DNA from: an uncultured Bacteroidota bacterium
Lineage (GTDB): Bacteria; Bacteroidota; Bacteroidia; Chitinophagales; Chitinophagaceae
Reading direction: 5' to 3'
Length of the DNA: 42,685 bases
Assembly: GCA_903839875.1 (NCBI GenBank)
Contig: CAIMDZ010000195.1
Coordinates: forward strand, 1-42,685
Part shown: positions 16,997-25,691 of the stretch, piece by piece
Position numbering within the stretch: the stretch's first letter is position 1
How the letters are laid out: each line of letters begins with the position of its first letter
Position numbers and translations under genes: made by a program
The notes under the pieces: generated by a model
What the model saw: the letters and a program-made list of their open reading frames with translations, nothing else
What the model was told of the DNA's origin: nothing
Database searches by the model: none

Positions 16997-18520
16997 ATGC
17001 ATAAAAAATTATTTAGTATTATTATTATCCTGACCTCAGGTCTATTTTTCTCTTCAGCCAAGGCGCAAACCATCAGCATTGCAGCAAGTACATCCGATAC
17101 AATATGTTCAGGTACTATGGTAACCTTTTCTGCAACTGCTACCGGTGGCACCCACTACCGCTGGCTTAAAAACAGCCTCACTGTTGGTGCAGACAGTACC
17201 CATTATTCAACAGCCGGCCTCATCAATGGCGATGTGATCCAGTGCGAATTACTTAATGCACCCGCTGGAATAATCATTGCCCTCTCTGCTCCAAAAGTAA
17301 TGACCGTTCAAAGTATTCCCGTAGTTTCAGCCATTTCAGGCTCCGCTTCGGTTTGCAGGTTTTCAACTACTACCCTCACATATCCTACCTCGGGTGGTTC
17401 ATGGAACACCTCTAATGCTTTTATTGCTTCTGTAAGCTCTTCAGGGGTTGTTACAGGCATAAATACGGGTGTTGACACTATCAGTTACACGATTACCAAT
17501 ACCTGTGGAACCGGCAGTGCCATCCTTTCATTTACTGTAAACACTTTACCGTTTGTACCTCCAATTACCGGACCTAACACTATATGTATGGGTAGTACCG
17601 GAGCCTTCATAGATACAGCATTTGGGGGCACATGGAGTGTTTCAAGCACCTCGATCGCTACTATCTCATCTACAGGCGATATTACCACTGTTTCATTAGG
17701 TATAGACACAGTTTTTTATTCAGTAACCAATGGCTGTGGTACAACCACACGCAGAAGGCCGTTTGGTGTGATCACTGCTCCGGTTGCACAACCAATCTCA
17801 GGCCGTAATACAGTCTGCGAAGGAGATACAATTCACCTGAGGAACATGGTACCCGGCGGAAACTGGCATAGTTTAAATAATCCTGTTGCTGCTGTGGTTC
17901 CCGGTGGCGGCGGTGGTGGCGGCGGTTCTACCGCAGTGATTCATGGGAATGCCGGTGGTACAGCCACGATTGTTTACGTAGTTGCTAATGCCTGCGGAAT
18001 AGACTCATCTACTATTAATATTACAGTAAACCCCCTCCCGGTTATTTATCCAATTATTGGCAAAGATAGTGTGTGCCCTACCGACACTACCTCCTTATTT
18101 GAGTATGCTACAGGCGGTGCCTGGTCCTCCAAAAATGGATTGGCAACAGTTGATGCTGCCGGCAATGTAATTGGTGTTACAGCAGGTATCGACACCATTT
18201 TGTATAGCCTTACAAATAGCTGCGGTACGGTTAGCCAGGCCATTACAATGCATATATATTGTCCTGCCCGTGCAGGTGTTCCGGTAGCTCCCGTTAATAA
18301 AGAAATAGCAGTGTACCCAAATCCTGCACATACAGCTTTCAGCATTACGGGTATTGAACCTTCAAGGGTATTATTGGTAAATACCCTCGGACAAACGTTA
18401 AAAAACCTAAATAATATAAATACTGTTTCCATCAGCGATCTTCCTGATGGAGTATATTTCCTCACAGTCTTTGATGAAAATGGAAATATCGCCAAAAAGG
18501 AACGCATTGTGAAATGGTAA
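16997..18520 (+). CDS. T9SS-secreted Ig/BIG-like repeat protein
   Basis: Starting at 16997 gives about 507 residues with a signal peptide (MHKKLFSIIIILTSG to AKAQ); the frame is open further upstream but that part is not signal-like. One Ig-like module (TICSGTMVTFSATATGG) is followed by four ~85-residue repeats of the type VCxGxT...GGxWS...VSxxGxVTGxxxGxDTIxYxxTNxCGT, as in Bacteroidota Ig-like adhesins. The C-terminus (VYPNPAHTAFSI to KERIVKW) is a T9SS type-A sorting domain. The third repeat carries a run of eight glycines encoded by a duplicated 12-base unit. A surface or extracellular structural/adhesive role is likely. Confidence 0.9.
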   Translation: MHKKLFSIIIILTSGLFFSSAKAQTISIAASTSDTICSGTMVTFSATATGGTHYRWLKNSLTVGADSTHYSTAGLINGDVIQCELLNAPAGIIIALSAPKVMTVQSIPVVSAISGSASVCRFSTTTLTYPTSGGSWNTSNAFIASVSSSGVVTGINTGVDTISYTITNTCGTGSAILSFTVNTLPFVPPITGPNTICMGSTGAFIDTAFGGTWSVSSTSIATISSTGDITTVSLGIDTVFYSVTNGCGTTTRRRPFGVITAPVAQPISGRNTVCEGDTIHLRNMVPGGNWHSLNNPVAAVVPGGGGGGGGSTAVIHGNAGGTATIVYVVANACGIDSSTINITVNPLPVIYPIIGKDSVCPTDTTSLFEYATGGAWSSKNGLATVDAAGNVIGVTAGIDTILYSLTNSCGTVSQAITMHIYCPARAGVPVAPVNKEIAVYPNPAHTAFSITGIEPSRVLLVNTLGQTLKNLNNINTVSISDLPDGVYFLTVFDENGNIAKKERIVKW

Positions 18521-18548
18521 TTCCTTTTGTTTGAAAATGTGCTACCGG

Positions 18549-18585
18549 AAAAATGGTTTCAGTTCCTACAACTGGAACCATTTTT
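18549..18585. terminator. Bidirectional intrinsic terminator
   Basis: A 16-bp stem (18549-18564 with 18570-18585, one G-T pair) closes on a 5-base loop and has an A run on one side and a T run on the other. It lies between two convergent genes and can serve both. Confidence 0.85.
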
Positions 18586-18638
18586 CATTTATTACAATTG
18601 ATCCTTGAAAACCCTTTAACCAATTAACTCTTTAACGA

Positions 18639-19121
18639 TTAAGGCAGTAATTCCCAGTTATGCTCTTCTGCATCAGGGCAGTTTTCATTAACCGGCACCG
18701 TTTTTGTTTCAATAAGGGTATTGCAATTCTTACACAGGTATTTATTTGTTCCCACTTCCCCAAGCTGCGTCCAGAAATGATCTATACCCTTAAAGCAATC
18801 TGCCGTATTTGGAGGTGAATCCTTTCTAATGGTCAATTTACAGTTTTTGCATTGGTACCAGTACCTGGGTTCGTAAATGTTGTCTTTCTTACCAGCTTTT
18901 TTTGTAGCTTCATTAGGCTTTCCACCCTTCAACCTCTTTGTATACAACAACCTTACTATAACAATAAAAATGATCAGGCCGGCAACCAGTAAAACCAAAC
19001 CCAGGTTCAGCCATTCCCAGGACTCCCCCTTTATCAATGGTTTGTTTAAAGAAATTTTATACGCATAGGTGGCCTGCGATATACCCAGGCAGGCAATAAT
19101 CAATAACAGGTATTTTCTCAT
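18639..19121 (-). CDS. Membrane protein with two tandem zinc-binding modules
   Basis: The start at 19121 (MRKYLLLIIACLG) gives 160 residues with an N-terminal signal-like helix (1-20), a TM helix (about 38-60) and a cytoplasmic basic linker. Two modules of identical spacing follow: Cys91, Cys94, Cys109, His115 and Cys130, Cys133, Cys148, His154. Each reads YxCKNC...C...HxW and ends xxL. CxxC-x14-C-x5-H is a plausible zinc site, so each module should bind one metal ion. No DNA-binding or enzymatic motif is evident and I do not recognise a named family. It could be a membrane-tethered interaction platform. Confidence 0.75.
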   Translation of the reverse strand: MRKYLLLIIACLGISQATYAYKISLNKPLIKGESWEWLNLGLVLLVAGLIIFIVIVRLLYTKRLKGGKPNEATKKAGKKDNIYEPRYWYQCKNCKLTIRKDSPPNTADCFKGIDHFWTQLGEVGTNKYLCKNCNTLIETKTVPVNENCPDAEEHNWELLP

Positions 19122-19193
19122 TTTACAGGTATGAGTTAGAAATAAACTTACAAACAATTTTGCTAAAATAATAATGCCATTAGATTGAACTCT

Positions 19194-20330
19194 TTAAAAA
19201 CCTGCACCAATACCGAATTCCGCATACTCAGCAACCGCCGAATGAGTGGTAAGTATAGCTGAAATAAATAATTCCTTGAGCAATCCCTTTTCGTGCTGAA
19301 TGATGTACAGATTGCCTCCCAGCTTTTCATTGAATGGATCATTACCGTATTTGAGATAAGTTTTCCGGTAGTAGTAACCCACCTGCGTCACTATCCCTAC
19401 CCTTCCAATCAGGAATTCATTTCCCGCAAAAAAAGTACCATCCCATGCATTTGCTTTTTCATGTCCAATGTCAATTCCCCATGTTTTATAAAATGCATAT
19501 GTTGACTTATGGTAGGCATAATCCACTCCTGCGAAAACCTTATTTTTCCCTAGCCATCGCTTACTTGTATAACCTGATACAATATAATTGGGCAACTCAG
19601 GATTACCCCTGGCATTTGCTTCGTTATAACCTATACCGACCCGTACCTGAATTAGCCATCGGTTACTAAGTTTGGGCAGTTCCTTTCTAATGGGTTTTGG
19701 TTTGCAGGTAGTTGGGAAATATTGTACGCCAAAATGCAGGCCTGCCATGTTTACACCAAGGTTCGGCGCATGGTAATCAGCGTTTGAGATATGCGTGAAG
19801 TTGATGCCAGCCTGCAGGCGCCAGTGATTACTTACATGGTACCGTAAATCGGACATGAAAATCCCGAAATCATTGAGGTTGCTGCCTATCGCCGTATTCA
19901 CTGTATCTACTGGTTTTACCTGTGAATACTTCCTTGTCACGTAACCTATACCATCTCCCAGCCTCAAGGTCCATTCGAACCGCGACCTGGTGATTAATGG
20001 TATTTGCAGATTTGCATAAATACCAACGCATTGACCGAAAACTTTATTGTTCCCGTATTCAGTAAAGGTGGCGCCTAAACCGATAACCGGGTAATTGCGC
20101 CTTTGCTGCCAATCCTTCCTGCCATAGGTCTTCCAGATAAAATTCACATCCAGCGCTGCCGACAATGGAGGTATAGGTGCCGTGAATTTCGGGGTGTGTT
20201 TAATGATTCTGCCGGTAATAATATTCGTCTCTACCCCAAAGCCGTCTGACGAACCGTTTTCCTGCGCATACAATACCCTGCCGGATAGCAGCAACACACA
20301 CAACACCAACGCAATACGATAATCAACCAT
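19194..20330 (-). CDS. PagL-like acyloxyacyl hydrolase (lipid A deacylase family), copy 1
   Basis: This 378-residue outer-membrane protein has a signal peptide (ending VLYAQ) and many beta strands. FTHISNADYHAPNLGVN matches the PagL/acyloxyacyl hydrolase motif HxSN...PNxGxN, whose His and Ser are catalytic in PagL. PagL itself is about 170 residues; Bacteroidota members are longer, as here. It would remove an acyl chain from lipid A or a related lipid. The third catalytic residue is not obvious by eye. A paralogue lies immediately upstream in the same orientation. TATTTTTG, a match to the -7 consensus, ends only six bases before the start. Confidence 0.78.
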   Translation of the reverse strand: MVDYRIALVLCVLLLSGRVLYAQENGSSDGFGVETNIITGRIIKHTPKFTAPIPPLSAALDVNFIWKTYGRKDWQQRRNYPVIGLGATFTEYGNNKVFGQCVGIYANLQIPLITRSRFEWTLRLGDGIGYVTRKYSQVKPVDTVNTAIGSNLNDFGIFMSDLRYHVSNHWRLQAGINFTHISNADYHAPNLGVNMAGLHFGVQYFPTTCKPKPIRKELPKLSNRWLIQVRVGIGYNEANARGNPELPNYIVSGYTSKRWLGKNKVFAGVDYAYHKSTYAFYKTWGIDIGHEKANAWDGTFFAGNEFLIGRVGIVTQVGYYYRKTYLKYGNDPFNEKLGGNLYIIQHEKGLLKELFISAILTTHSAVAEYAEFGIGAGF

Positions 20331-20336
20331 TCACCA

Positions 20337-20344
20337 CAAAAATA
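20337..20344 (-). promoter_or_regulatory. Putative -7 element close to the start of the PagL-like gene
   Basis: On the minus strand TATTTTTG exactly matches TAnnTTTG and is separated from the ATG at 20330 by six bases, which would place transcription start at or very near the start codon. Confidence 0.45.
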
Positions 20345-20529
20345 AAATATTTGTTTATTAACTGGAACTACATTAAACAAGGGCTGCTTTGAAATCGGGA
20401 ACCGTATCCCCTAAGTGTAGTGCCATAATGTTCTTGAATTTAAGAATGTAAATTAAGTTTACTGTTCGAAAAATGGTGCAAATATGATTGTTAATATTTT
20501 GCTGAAAATCCCATCATCCTAACCTTTTT

Positions 20530-21660
20530 TTATAACCCTACCCCTACACCAAACTCCGAAAATTGCGCCGTAATTTCATGAGTCAGCAAGAGCGCTGATA
20601 AAAATAATTCTTTCACGGTGCCGGTTTCCTTTCTGATCAGGTATAAATGCACCCCGTATTTTTGGTATAAGTCATCAAACTTAAGATAGGTTTGGTGGTA
20701 ATAAACGCCCAACTGGGTAATAATGCCAACCCTGCCTACCAAAAACTCATTTCCGGCAAAAACTGCGCCATCCCATGCATAATCTCTCTGGTTATGTTCA
20801 TGAATGCCGTTGTATTTAAGGAAAGCATATACATCTCCGTGCCAGGCATAATCGGCGCCAAAAAACATTTTGTTCTTTCCCTGCCATCGCCTGCTGGCAT
20901 ATCCGGCCACAACATAAGAGGGCAACACAGGGTTCCCTTTTGCACGCGCTTCTTTAAAGGAGATGCTGTACCTCATTTCCGCCAGCCACCTGTTATTAAG
21001 TTTGGGCAGGTCTCTGATTATTGGCATCGGCTTGTAAGTCACCGGATAATATTGGACTCCTACATGCATTCCTGCCATATTTACGCCCAGATTGGGCTGG
21101 TAATAATCCCCGTTTGATATGTGCGTGAAATTGGCGCCTACCTGCAATTGCCAGTGGTCATCAACATGAAATCGCAAATCAGTCATGACAATCGCGAAAT
21201 CGTTTATCCTGGTACTGATAGCGCAATTAATAGTATCAACCGGGTATCTATGTCTCCTGGTCACATACCCAAGCCCGTCCCCCAGCCTGAGCGTCCACTC
21301 AAAATTTTTGCGCTTGATTATGTTTATCTGAAGGTTTGGATAGACCCCCATGCAACGGCCATAAACCTGGTTATTACCATAATCAGTGTAGGTAACTCCC
21401 ATACCAATAACAGGAAAATTTCTTCTTTGCTGCCATTCTTTTTTCCCATAGGTCTTCCATACAAAATTGGCATCAAGAGCCGCCGAGAACTTAGGTATGG
21501 GAGAAGTGAAATTAGCAGAATGCCTGATGATCCTGCCGGTCATTGTATTTACCTCAATACCAAAACCCGGTTTTGTTTTATTCTTAAGCTGGGCCGCTGC
21601 CGGGCTCCAGAACAGAATACTTAATACAAAAATCAATAAATGTAACGTGCTCTTATTCAT
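20530..21660 (-). CDS. PagL-like acyloxyacyl hydrolase (lipid A deacylase family), copy 2
   Basis: The start at 21660 (MNKSTLHLLIFVLSILFWS) gives 376 residues with a signal peptide ending AAAQ; eight further upstream codons are open but not needed. It is similar along its whole length to the neighbouring copy, including FTHISNGDYYQPNLGVN, the WKTYG.K.WQQRRN block and the ending EFGVGVGL. The two genes are separated by about 200 bases and probably arose by tandem duplication. They may act on different acyl positions or be expressed under different conditions. The deacylase role is inferred from the motif. Confidence 0.78.
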   Translation of the reverse strand: MNKSTLHLLIFVLSILFWSPAAAQLKNKTKPGFGIEVNTMTGRIIRHSANFTSPIPKFSAALDANFVWKTYGKKEWQQRRNFPVIGMGVTYTDYGNNQVYGRCMGVYPNLQINIIKRKNFEWTLRLGDGLGYVTRRHRYPVDTINCAISTRINDFAIVMTDLRFHVDDHWQLQVGANFTHISNGDYYQPNLGVNMAGMHVGVQYYPVTYKPMPIIRDLPKLNNRWLAEMRYSISFKEARAKGNPVLPSYVVAGYASRRWQGKNKMFFGADYAWHGDVYAFLKYNGIHEHNQRDYAWDGAVFAGNEFLVGRVGIITQLGVYYHQTYLKFDDLYQKYGVHLYLIRKETGTVKELFLSALLLTHEITAQFSEFGVGVGL

Positions 21661-21672
21661 AGACGAAGTGAA

Positions 21673-21680
21673 CAAATATA
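21673..21680 (-). promoter_or_regulatory. Putative -7 element of PagL-like copy 2
   Basis: TATATTTG on the minus strand matches TAnnTTTG exactly, 12 bases before the ATG at 21660; this spacing also supports that start. Confidence 0.45.
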
Positions 21681-21964
21681 GCATCTATTTTTCAGTTTTA
21701 AAAAAATATTTAACCTCAAAACACTAAGTGACTTTACAAGAAAATAAAACTTCAACCTGATTTTCTTTGATCTGTTATTCCAAAAATTAAACCATATTGA
21801 TCTGAAATTGATATCAGTATATCCGGAACCTTTTTCATATTCATTATGTTTCCTCTATCATTTTGTATCATTTACTGAATTTAATAATAATGTTAAAAAA
21901 TATGAAATGGTGGCATGTTATTTAACTAAGTTAAGATAACAAAATAATCATAAATACTGAAAAC

Positions 21965-22177
21965 ATGGAAAAAAGAGCAATCGGAATGATACTTACCATA
22001 CTCGGAGTTGTTGCATTAATATTTGGTGCATTTACTTTTATCAATCACACAGGAAATGTTTATAATATTAAGGTTATTGCTACCTGCGGCATCTTAGGAC
22101 TTATCTTCTTTTTGTCAGGCATCGGCCTTGTGCGCAGCACTAAAGATACTTTAAAGAATGATGAGCATGTGAGCTGA
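21965..22177 (+). CDS. Small two-TM membrane protein
   Basis: The 70-residue protein has two hydrophobic helices (about 8-27 and 37-57) separated by a short polar loop FINHTGNVYNIK, and a charged C-terminal tail. Glycine-rich helices (TCGILGLIFFLSGIGLV) resemble small conserved inner-membrane proteins of Bacteroidota. No function can be assigned. It is a single gene facing the lipoprotein gene at 22274. Confidence 0.65.
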   Translation: MEKRAIGMILTILGVVALIFGAFTFINHTGNVYNIKVIATCGILGLIFFLSGIGLVRSTKDTLKNDEHVS

Positions 22178-22273
22178 TAAATCAGACACCTTTTCAGTGT
22201 ATGACGGGGTGTATAGTGGAGGGTATTATTGTATTTTATTACCCCGTTTGTGTCGGATGAACCCAATCATCGG

Positions 22274-22843
22274 TCATTGTAACCGGTCTGCGATCTCATA
22301 TCCATTTTTAACATTAAGCCTGTTTCCCGCAATGGCATTAATTAATGATTCTTTACTTTCCAAAATATTGCCATTGCCGCCGGCAGCATAGGTTTCCATA
22401 ATTCGTCCGTCTATTGATAACAGGAAAAGGTTCACATAATAAATGGTGCCGATACCACCCTGTTCGTAAATCACAAAGTATTTCCCGGCCAGCGTATCCG
22501 CAAGGGTAAAGCATAGCTTTCTGGAAGGAGCAGTTCCTCTGTCACATCCTGCATCCCATTCCTCGCCCGGATTGGCGATTTTATAGCCGTCTTCCCATTG
22601 CGCGGCGTAGTAGTTTTTTATGGTTTCCGGTAATCGCGCTTTATCAGTTATTGTAACCTGGCTTTTGCTGTTGAGAATGGATTGCAGATTGCTGCCGAAT
22701 ACGTTTACAGGTAGTATTGGCGCAATAGCAACAGGTTCTGCGATTCTTACCTCCTTGCCCGAATTGTTGTTTTCAGATTGCGGAGATTGGCATCCAAAGC
22801 CAGTGAACACGGCAAATAAAAGGAGCAGAACAGGGCGTTTCAT
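22274..22843 (-). CDS. Lipoprotein of unknown function
   Basis: This 189-residue protein begins with a lipoprotein signal (MKRPVLLLLFAVFTGFGC, acylated Cys 18) followed by a serine/asparagine linker typical of exported lipoproteins. The globular part contains WDAGCDRGTAPSRKLCFTLAD and ends with a helix-rich segment ESLINAIAGNRL. Two further cysteines may form a disulfide. I do not recognise a family. It is a single gene, convergent with the small membrane protein. Confidence 0.75.
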   Translation of the reverse strand: MKRPVLLLLFAVFTGFGCQSPQSENNNSGKEVRIAEPVAIAPILPVNVFGSNLQSILNSKSQVTITDKARLPETIKNYYAAQWEDGYKIANPGEEWDAGCDRGTAPSRKLCFTLADTLAGKYFVIYEQGGIGTIYYVNLFLLSIDGRIMETYAAGGNGNILESKESLINAIAGNRLNVKNGYEIADRLQ

Positions 22844-22920
22844 TACATGCTTTTTTACTAAAGTAAGAAAATGATTTTGTATTTAGGAGATTTGTTGGTT
22901 ATCAGGAAGCGGTACAACTG

Positions 22921-23015
22921 CAGTTGCGGGGCAGGCTGCTACGGTATGTGTGGACACAGCAAGACGCTGCGACAAGTTTCTGGTTTTTTTGTTTTTACAA
23001 GCTTCGGCCATTGGG
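22921..23015 (+). repeat. Dispersed intergenic repeat, copy A
   Basis: Copy A shares blocks with 24621-24700 (B) and 25330-25420 (C): GTTGCGGGGCAGGC with B, CGGTATGTG and a CAGC/GCTG hairpin with C, then a T-rich TTTTTTTGTTTTT and CAAGCTTCG with C. It lies in the 320-base gap before the GH30 gene, which otherwise holds no gene. Confidence 0.65.
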
Positions 23016-23164
23016 AGAGAACTATTTTTTTATTTTTTGTTTGGGAAGTCTCCGGTAAACAAGCGCCATACGCGGCTACGACCAGTGTTATTTTTGTTGA
23101 GTACAATATTCCACCAAACGCGGGCAGGGAAAATTTTTTCTATTTTCGTGTAAAAATTCCCTTT

Positions 23165-24553
23165 ATGAAAATTGTATTATTTGTAACTTCTCTTTTTCTG
23201 ACATTTAATACTTCGTTTGCACTACCGGGTATTTCCTGGTGGCTTACCAAAGGAGATCAGTCAGTTTTGTTGCAACAACAGAAAACCGGAATCTTTTTTG
23301 ACAGTAAAGAAAATAGCGGTGTTAATATTGATGTGGATACATCAAAAAAATACCAACGTATTGATGGATTTGGTTTTACGCTGACCGGGTCGAGCGCATA
23401 CCTTATAAACCGGATAGAGCGTGCTGCAAAAATAGCGCTGCTTAACGAACTGTTTGGAAATGGAAATGGCAATAGCATTGGCGTAAGCACATTAAGAATA
23501 TCCATTGGCGCTTCTGACCTCAACCCATCTGTTTATTCTTACGACGACATGCCAAACGGGCAGGCAGACCCTGACCTGGCTCATTTCGATCTAGGCAAGG
23601 ACAAGGAACACCTCATCCCGCTTTTGCAGCAAATCGTAAAAATAGCGCCTGGAATAAAAATAATAGCTACACCGTGGTCGGCCCCGGCATGGATGAAAGA
23701 CAACAACAAAAGTACAGGCGGGTCATTAAAAACGGAATACCTGAAAGTCTATGCTGATTATTTCGTGAAATATATATTGGCAATGCAGCAGGCGGGAATA
23801 ACAATTGACGCCATAACACCGCAAAATGAGCCCCTTAACCAGCATAATAATCCAAGCATGGGGATGGCAGCCGCCCAGCAGGCTGCATTTATCAAAAGCT
23901 ACCTGTGGCCTGCCTTTAAAAATGCAGGACTTAAAACGAAGATCATAATCTATGACCACAATTGCGACAATCTTGATTATGCCTCTTCAATTCTTAAAGA
24001 CGAATCTGTGAAGTACTATATTGCAGGTACAGCTTTTCACTTGTACGCAGGCAATATCAGCGCAATGGGCGAACTGCACAAACAGTTCCCTGACAGGAAT
24101 GTTTATTTCACTGAACAATACACAGATATGAAGGGCGACTTTGGGGGAGATCTGAGATGGCACCTCAAAAACGTAATTACCGGGGCTTTGCGCAACTGGA
24201 GCCGCAATGTACTGGAATGGAACCTTGCCAACGATCAGAACTACGGCCCGCATACCGATGGTGGCTGCAATACCTGCAAAGGTGCATTGACCATTAATGG
24301 TTCGACGGTAAAAAGGAATGTTTCTTATTATATTATTGCTCACGCCTCCATGTTTGTTCCTGCCGGATCTGTCAGGGTTTGGTCGGGTACTATGGATAAC
24401 CTGAATACTGTAGCTTTTGTAACCCCTCCGGGCAAAACAGTATTGATAGTTGAAAATGAAAGCAATACTGAAACTCATTTCAACATCAGAGAGTCAGGGC
24501 AATATGCTTCCTGTCTGATACCTGCCGGCAGTGTTGCCACGTATGTATGGTAG
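23165..24553 (+). CDS. Secreted GH30-family glycosidase (glucosylceramidase-like)
   Basis: The ATG at 23165 gives 462 residues with a signal peptide (1-19, MKIVLFVTSLFLTFNTSFA); the open frame further upstream runs through a repeat element and is not coding. The (beta/alpha)8 domain shows IDGFGFTLTGSSA, TPWSAPAWMK, ITPQNEP (Glu 222, acid/base) and VYFTEQ (Glu 317, nucleophile), the GH30 signature. A short C-terminal beta domain (from about 400) ends the protein. It should hydrolyse beta-glucosides or related beta-glycans in the periplasm or outside. No SusCD pair is adjacent. Repeat copies A and B flank it. Confidence 0.92.
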   Translation: MKIVLFVTSLFLTFNTSFALPGISWWLTKGDQSVLLQQQKTGIFFDSKENSGVNIDVDTSKKYQRIDGFGFTLTGSSAYLINRIERAAKIALLNELFGNGNGNSIGVSTLRISIGASDLNPSVYSYDDMPNGQADPDLAHFDLGKDKEHLIPLLQQIVKIAPGIKIIATPWSAPAWMKDNNKSTGGSLKTEYLKVYADYFVKYILAMQQAGITIDAITPQNEPLNQHNNPSMGMAAAQQAAFIKSYLWPAFKNAGLKTKIIIYDHNCDNLDYASSILKDESVKYYIAGTAFHLYAGNISAMGELHKQFPDRNVYFTEQYTDMKGDFGGDLRWHLKNVITGALRNWSRNVLEWNLANDQNYGPHTDGGCNTCKGALTINGSTVKRNVSYYIIAHASMFVPAGSVRVWSGTMDNLNTVAFVTPPGKTVLIVENESNTETHFNIRESGQYASCLIPAGSVATYVW

Positions 24554-24620
24554 AAGAATCCGAAAAAGTTGAAGAGGTGAGTTTTTCGGAAACATGACGC
24601 TTTGGAATGCGAGGACCACC

Positions 24621-24700
24621 ATAGTTGCGGGGCAGGCAGCAGCAAGACGTTGCGAACAGTGTTTGGTTTTTTATTTGACAAACCTTGACCTGTGGGATAC
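24621..24700 (+). repeat. Dispersed intergenic repeat, copy B
   Basis: It contains GTTGCGGGGCAGGC as in copy A, followed by AGCAAGACGTTGCGA and a T-rich stretch. It is shorter than A and C, lacking the CGGTATGTG block. It lies between the GH30 gene and the DUF4160 gene. Confidence 0.6.
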
Positions 24701-24759
24701 TACCGGCAACCGGGGAATTTGCTTCAAATAAATATTATCGGTAACTTTGAAAATCCAAT

Positions 24760-25029
24760 ATGCCGGTTATTTCTTTGTTTTACGGACTGATTGTTACGAT
24801 GTACTTCTACGATAACAGAAGGCATCACCTACCTCACATTCATGTGAAGTATAACGAGGAAGAATCCGTGTTTAGCATTGAAAGCGGCGACTTGATTGAA
24901 GGAAGTTTGCCGAAGGCAAAAATAAGAATGGTGCAGGCATGGATAGAAATACATCGTGAAGATTTAATGGCCAACTGGAAACTGGCAATTATCGGTGAAA
25001 AAGTTTTTCAAATAGAACCATTAAAGTAA
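24760..25029 (+). CDS. DUF4160 domain protein
   Basis: This 89-residue protein has the DUF4160 core: MYFYDNRRHHLPHIHVKYNEE with conserved His residues, then GSLPKAKIRMVQAWIEIH and a C-terminal helix. The DUF4160 gene is commonly followed by a DUF2442 gene, as here after six bases, and the pair has been discussed as toxin-antitoxin-like; the biochemical role is not established to my knowledge. The pair is bracketed by repeat copies B and C. Confidence 0.85.
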   Translation: MPVISLFYGLIVTMYFYDNRRHHLPHIHVKYNEEESVFSIESGDLIEGSLPKAKIRMVQAWIEIHREDLMANWKLAIIGEKVFQIEPLK

Positions 25030-25035
25030 CTGAAA

Positions 25036-25275
25036 ATGAACCCAAGAGTTAAAACAGCAGAACCCATACCTGATTACAGGCTGCTACTGACGTTTAACAA
25101 TAATGAGCACAAAATATTTGATGTAAAACCCTATTTATCCAAGGGTATTTTTACGTCGTTAAAAGATATTAAACTGTTCAATAGTGTAAAGGTATTTAAT
25201 GGCTCAATTTTGTGGCCGGGTGATTTAGACCTTTGCCCGGATACGCTTTATGAAGATAGTGTAGAAGCTGAGTAG
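25036..25275 (+). CDS. DUF2442 domain protein
   Basis: The 79-residue protein shows the DUF2442 pattern: a strand YRLLLTFNNNEHKIFDVKPY, then LKDIKLFNSVKVFNGSILWP and DLCPDTLYEDS. Family members are small and often act as the partner of DUF4160. Its start lies six bases after the DUF4160 stop, so the two are co-transcribed and probably coupled. A role as antitoxin-like partner is inference from gene order. Confidence 0.85.
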   Translation: MNPRVKTAEPIPDYRLLLTFNNNEHKIFDVKPYLSKGIFTSLKDIKLFNSVKVFNGSILWPGDLDLCPDTLYEDSVEAE

Positions 25276-25329
25276 TAATTGTTTTGCCGTGTTGTTATCG
25301 TATTGAACGTACCCCAACAGTTTATTTTC

Positions 25330-25420
25330 GGAAGCGGGCGCTTCGGTATGTGAGGACGCAGCGGGATGCTGCGACCAATGTTAGTTTTTTTGTTTTTATA
25401 CAAGCTTCGACAAGTGGGGC
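25330..25420 (+). repeat. Dispersed intergenic repeat, copy C
   Basis: It contains CGGTATGTGAGGACGCAGC, a GCAGC/GCTGC hairpin, TTTTTTTGTTTTT and CAAGCTTCG, the same order as in copy A. It lies directly after the DUF2442 gene and before the T9SS sorting-domain remnant. Confidence 0.65.
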
Positions 25421-25434
25421 AACTTAACGAAGAA

Positions 25435-25671
25435 TTATCTGATCAGCGTGAAATTTCCATTGTAACTATGGCGGGCCACACCATTCATTGCCCTGTATCT
25501 GACATTGTACATATACAATCCTGTTTCAGCCTTTCTGGTATTAAATATTCCGTCTTTCCCTCTGTTAGGGTCATTTGTTGTAAACATTAAATTTCCGTAC
25601 CGGTTATAAACACTGAAAGAATAATCACTCACCATACTATTTTGTTCCATAACAGGGCGAATAATATCATT
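25435..25671 (-). pseudogene. Orphan T9SS type-B (gliding-motility-associated) C-terminal domain, 5'-truncated
   Basis: The minus-strand frame reads NDIIRPVM...YSFSVYNRYGNLMF, AETGLYMYNVRYR and ends YNGNFTLIR. This is the CHU_C/type-B sorting domain of very large secreted proteins. Only this terminal ~78 residues remain: the frame is closed by a stop just before NDII, where the full motif would normally begin. GKDG replaces the usual GWDG. An ATG at 25650 would give 71 residues with no signal peptide. It is best read as the leftover 3' end of a deleted gene. Confidence 0.75.
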
Positions 25672-25691
25672 TTAGCTATGCCAGGGAATAC

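Noticed and set aside
22871-23164. Longer N-terminus for the GH30 protein
   Set aside because: The extension runs through a dispersed repeat and lacks signal features; the ATG at 23165 gives a clean signal peptide.
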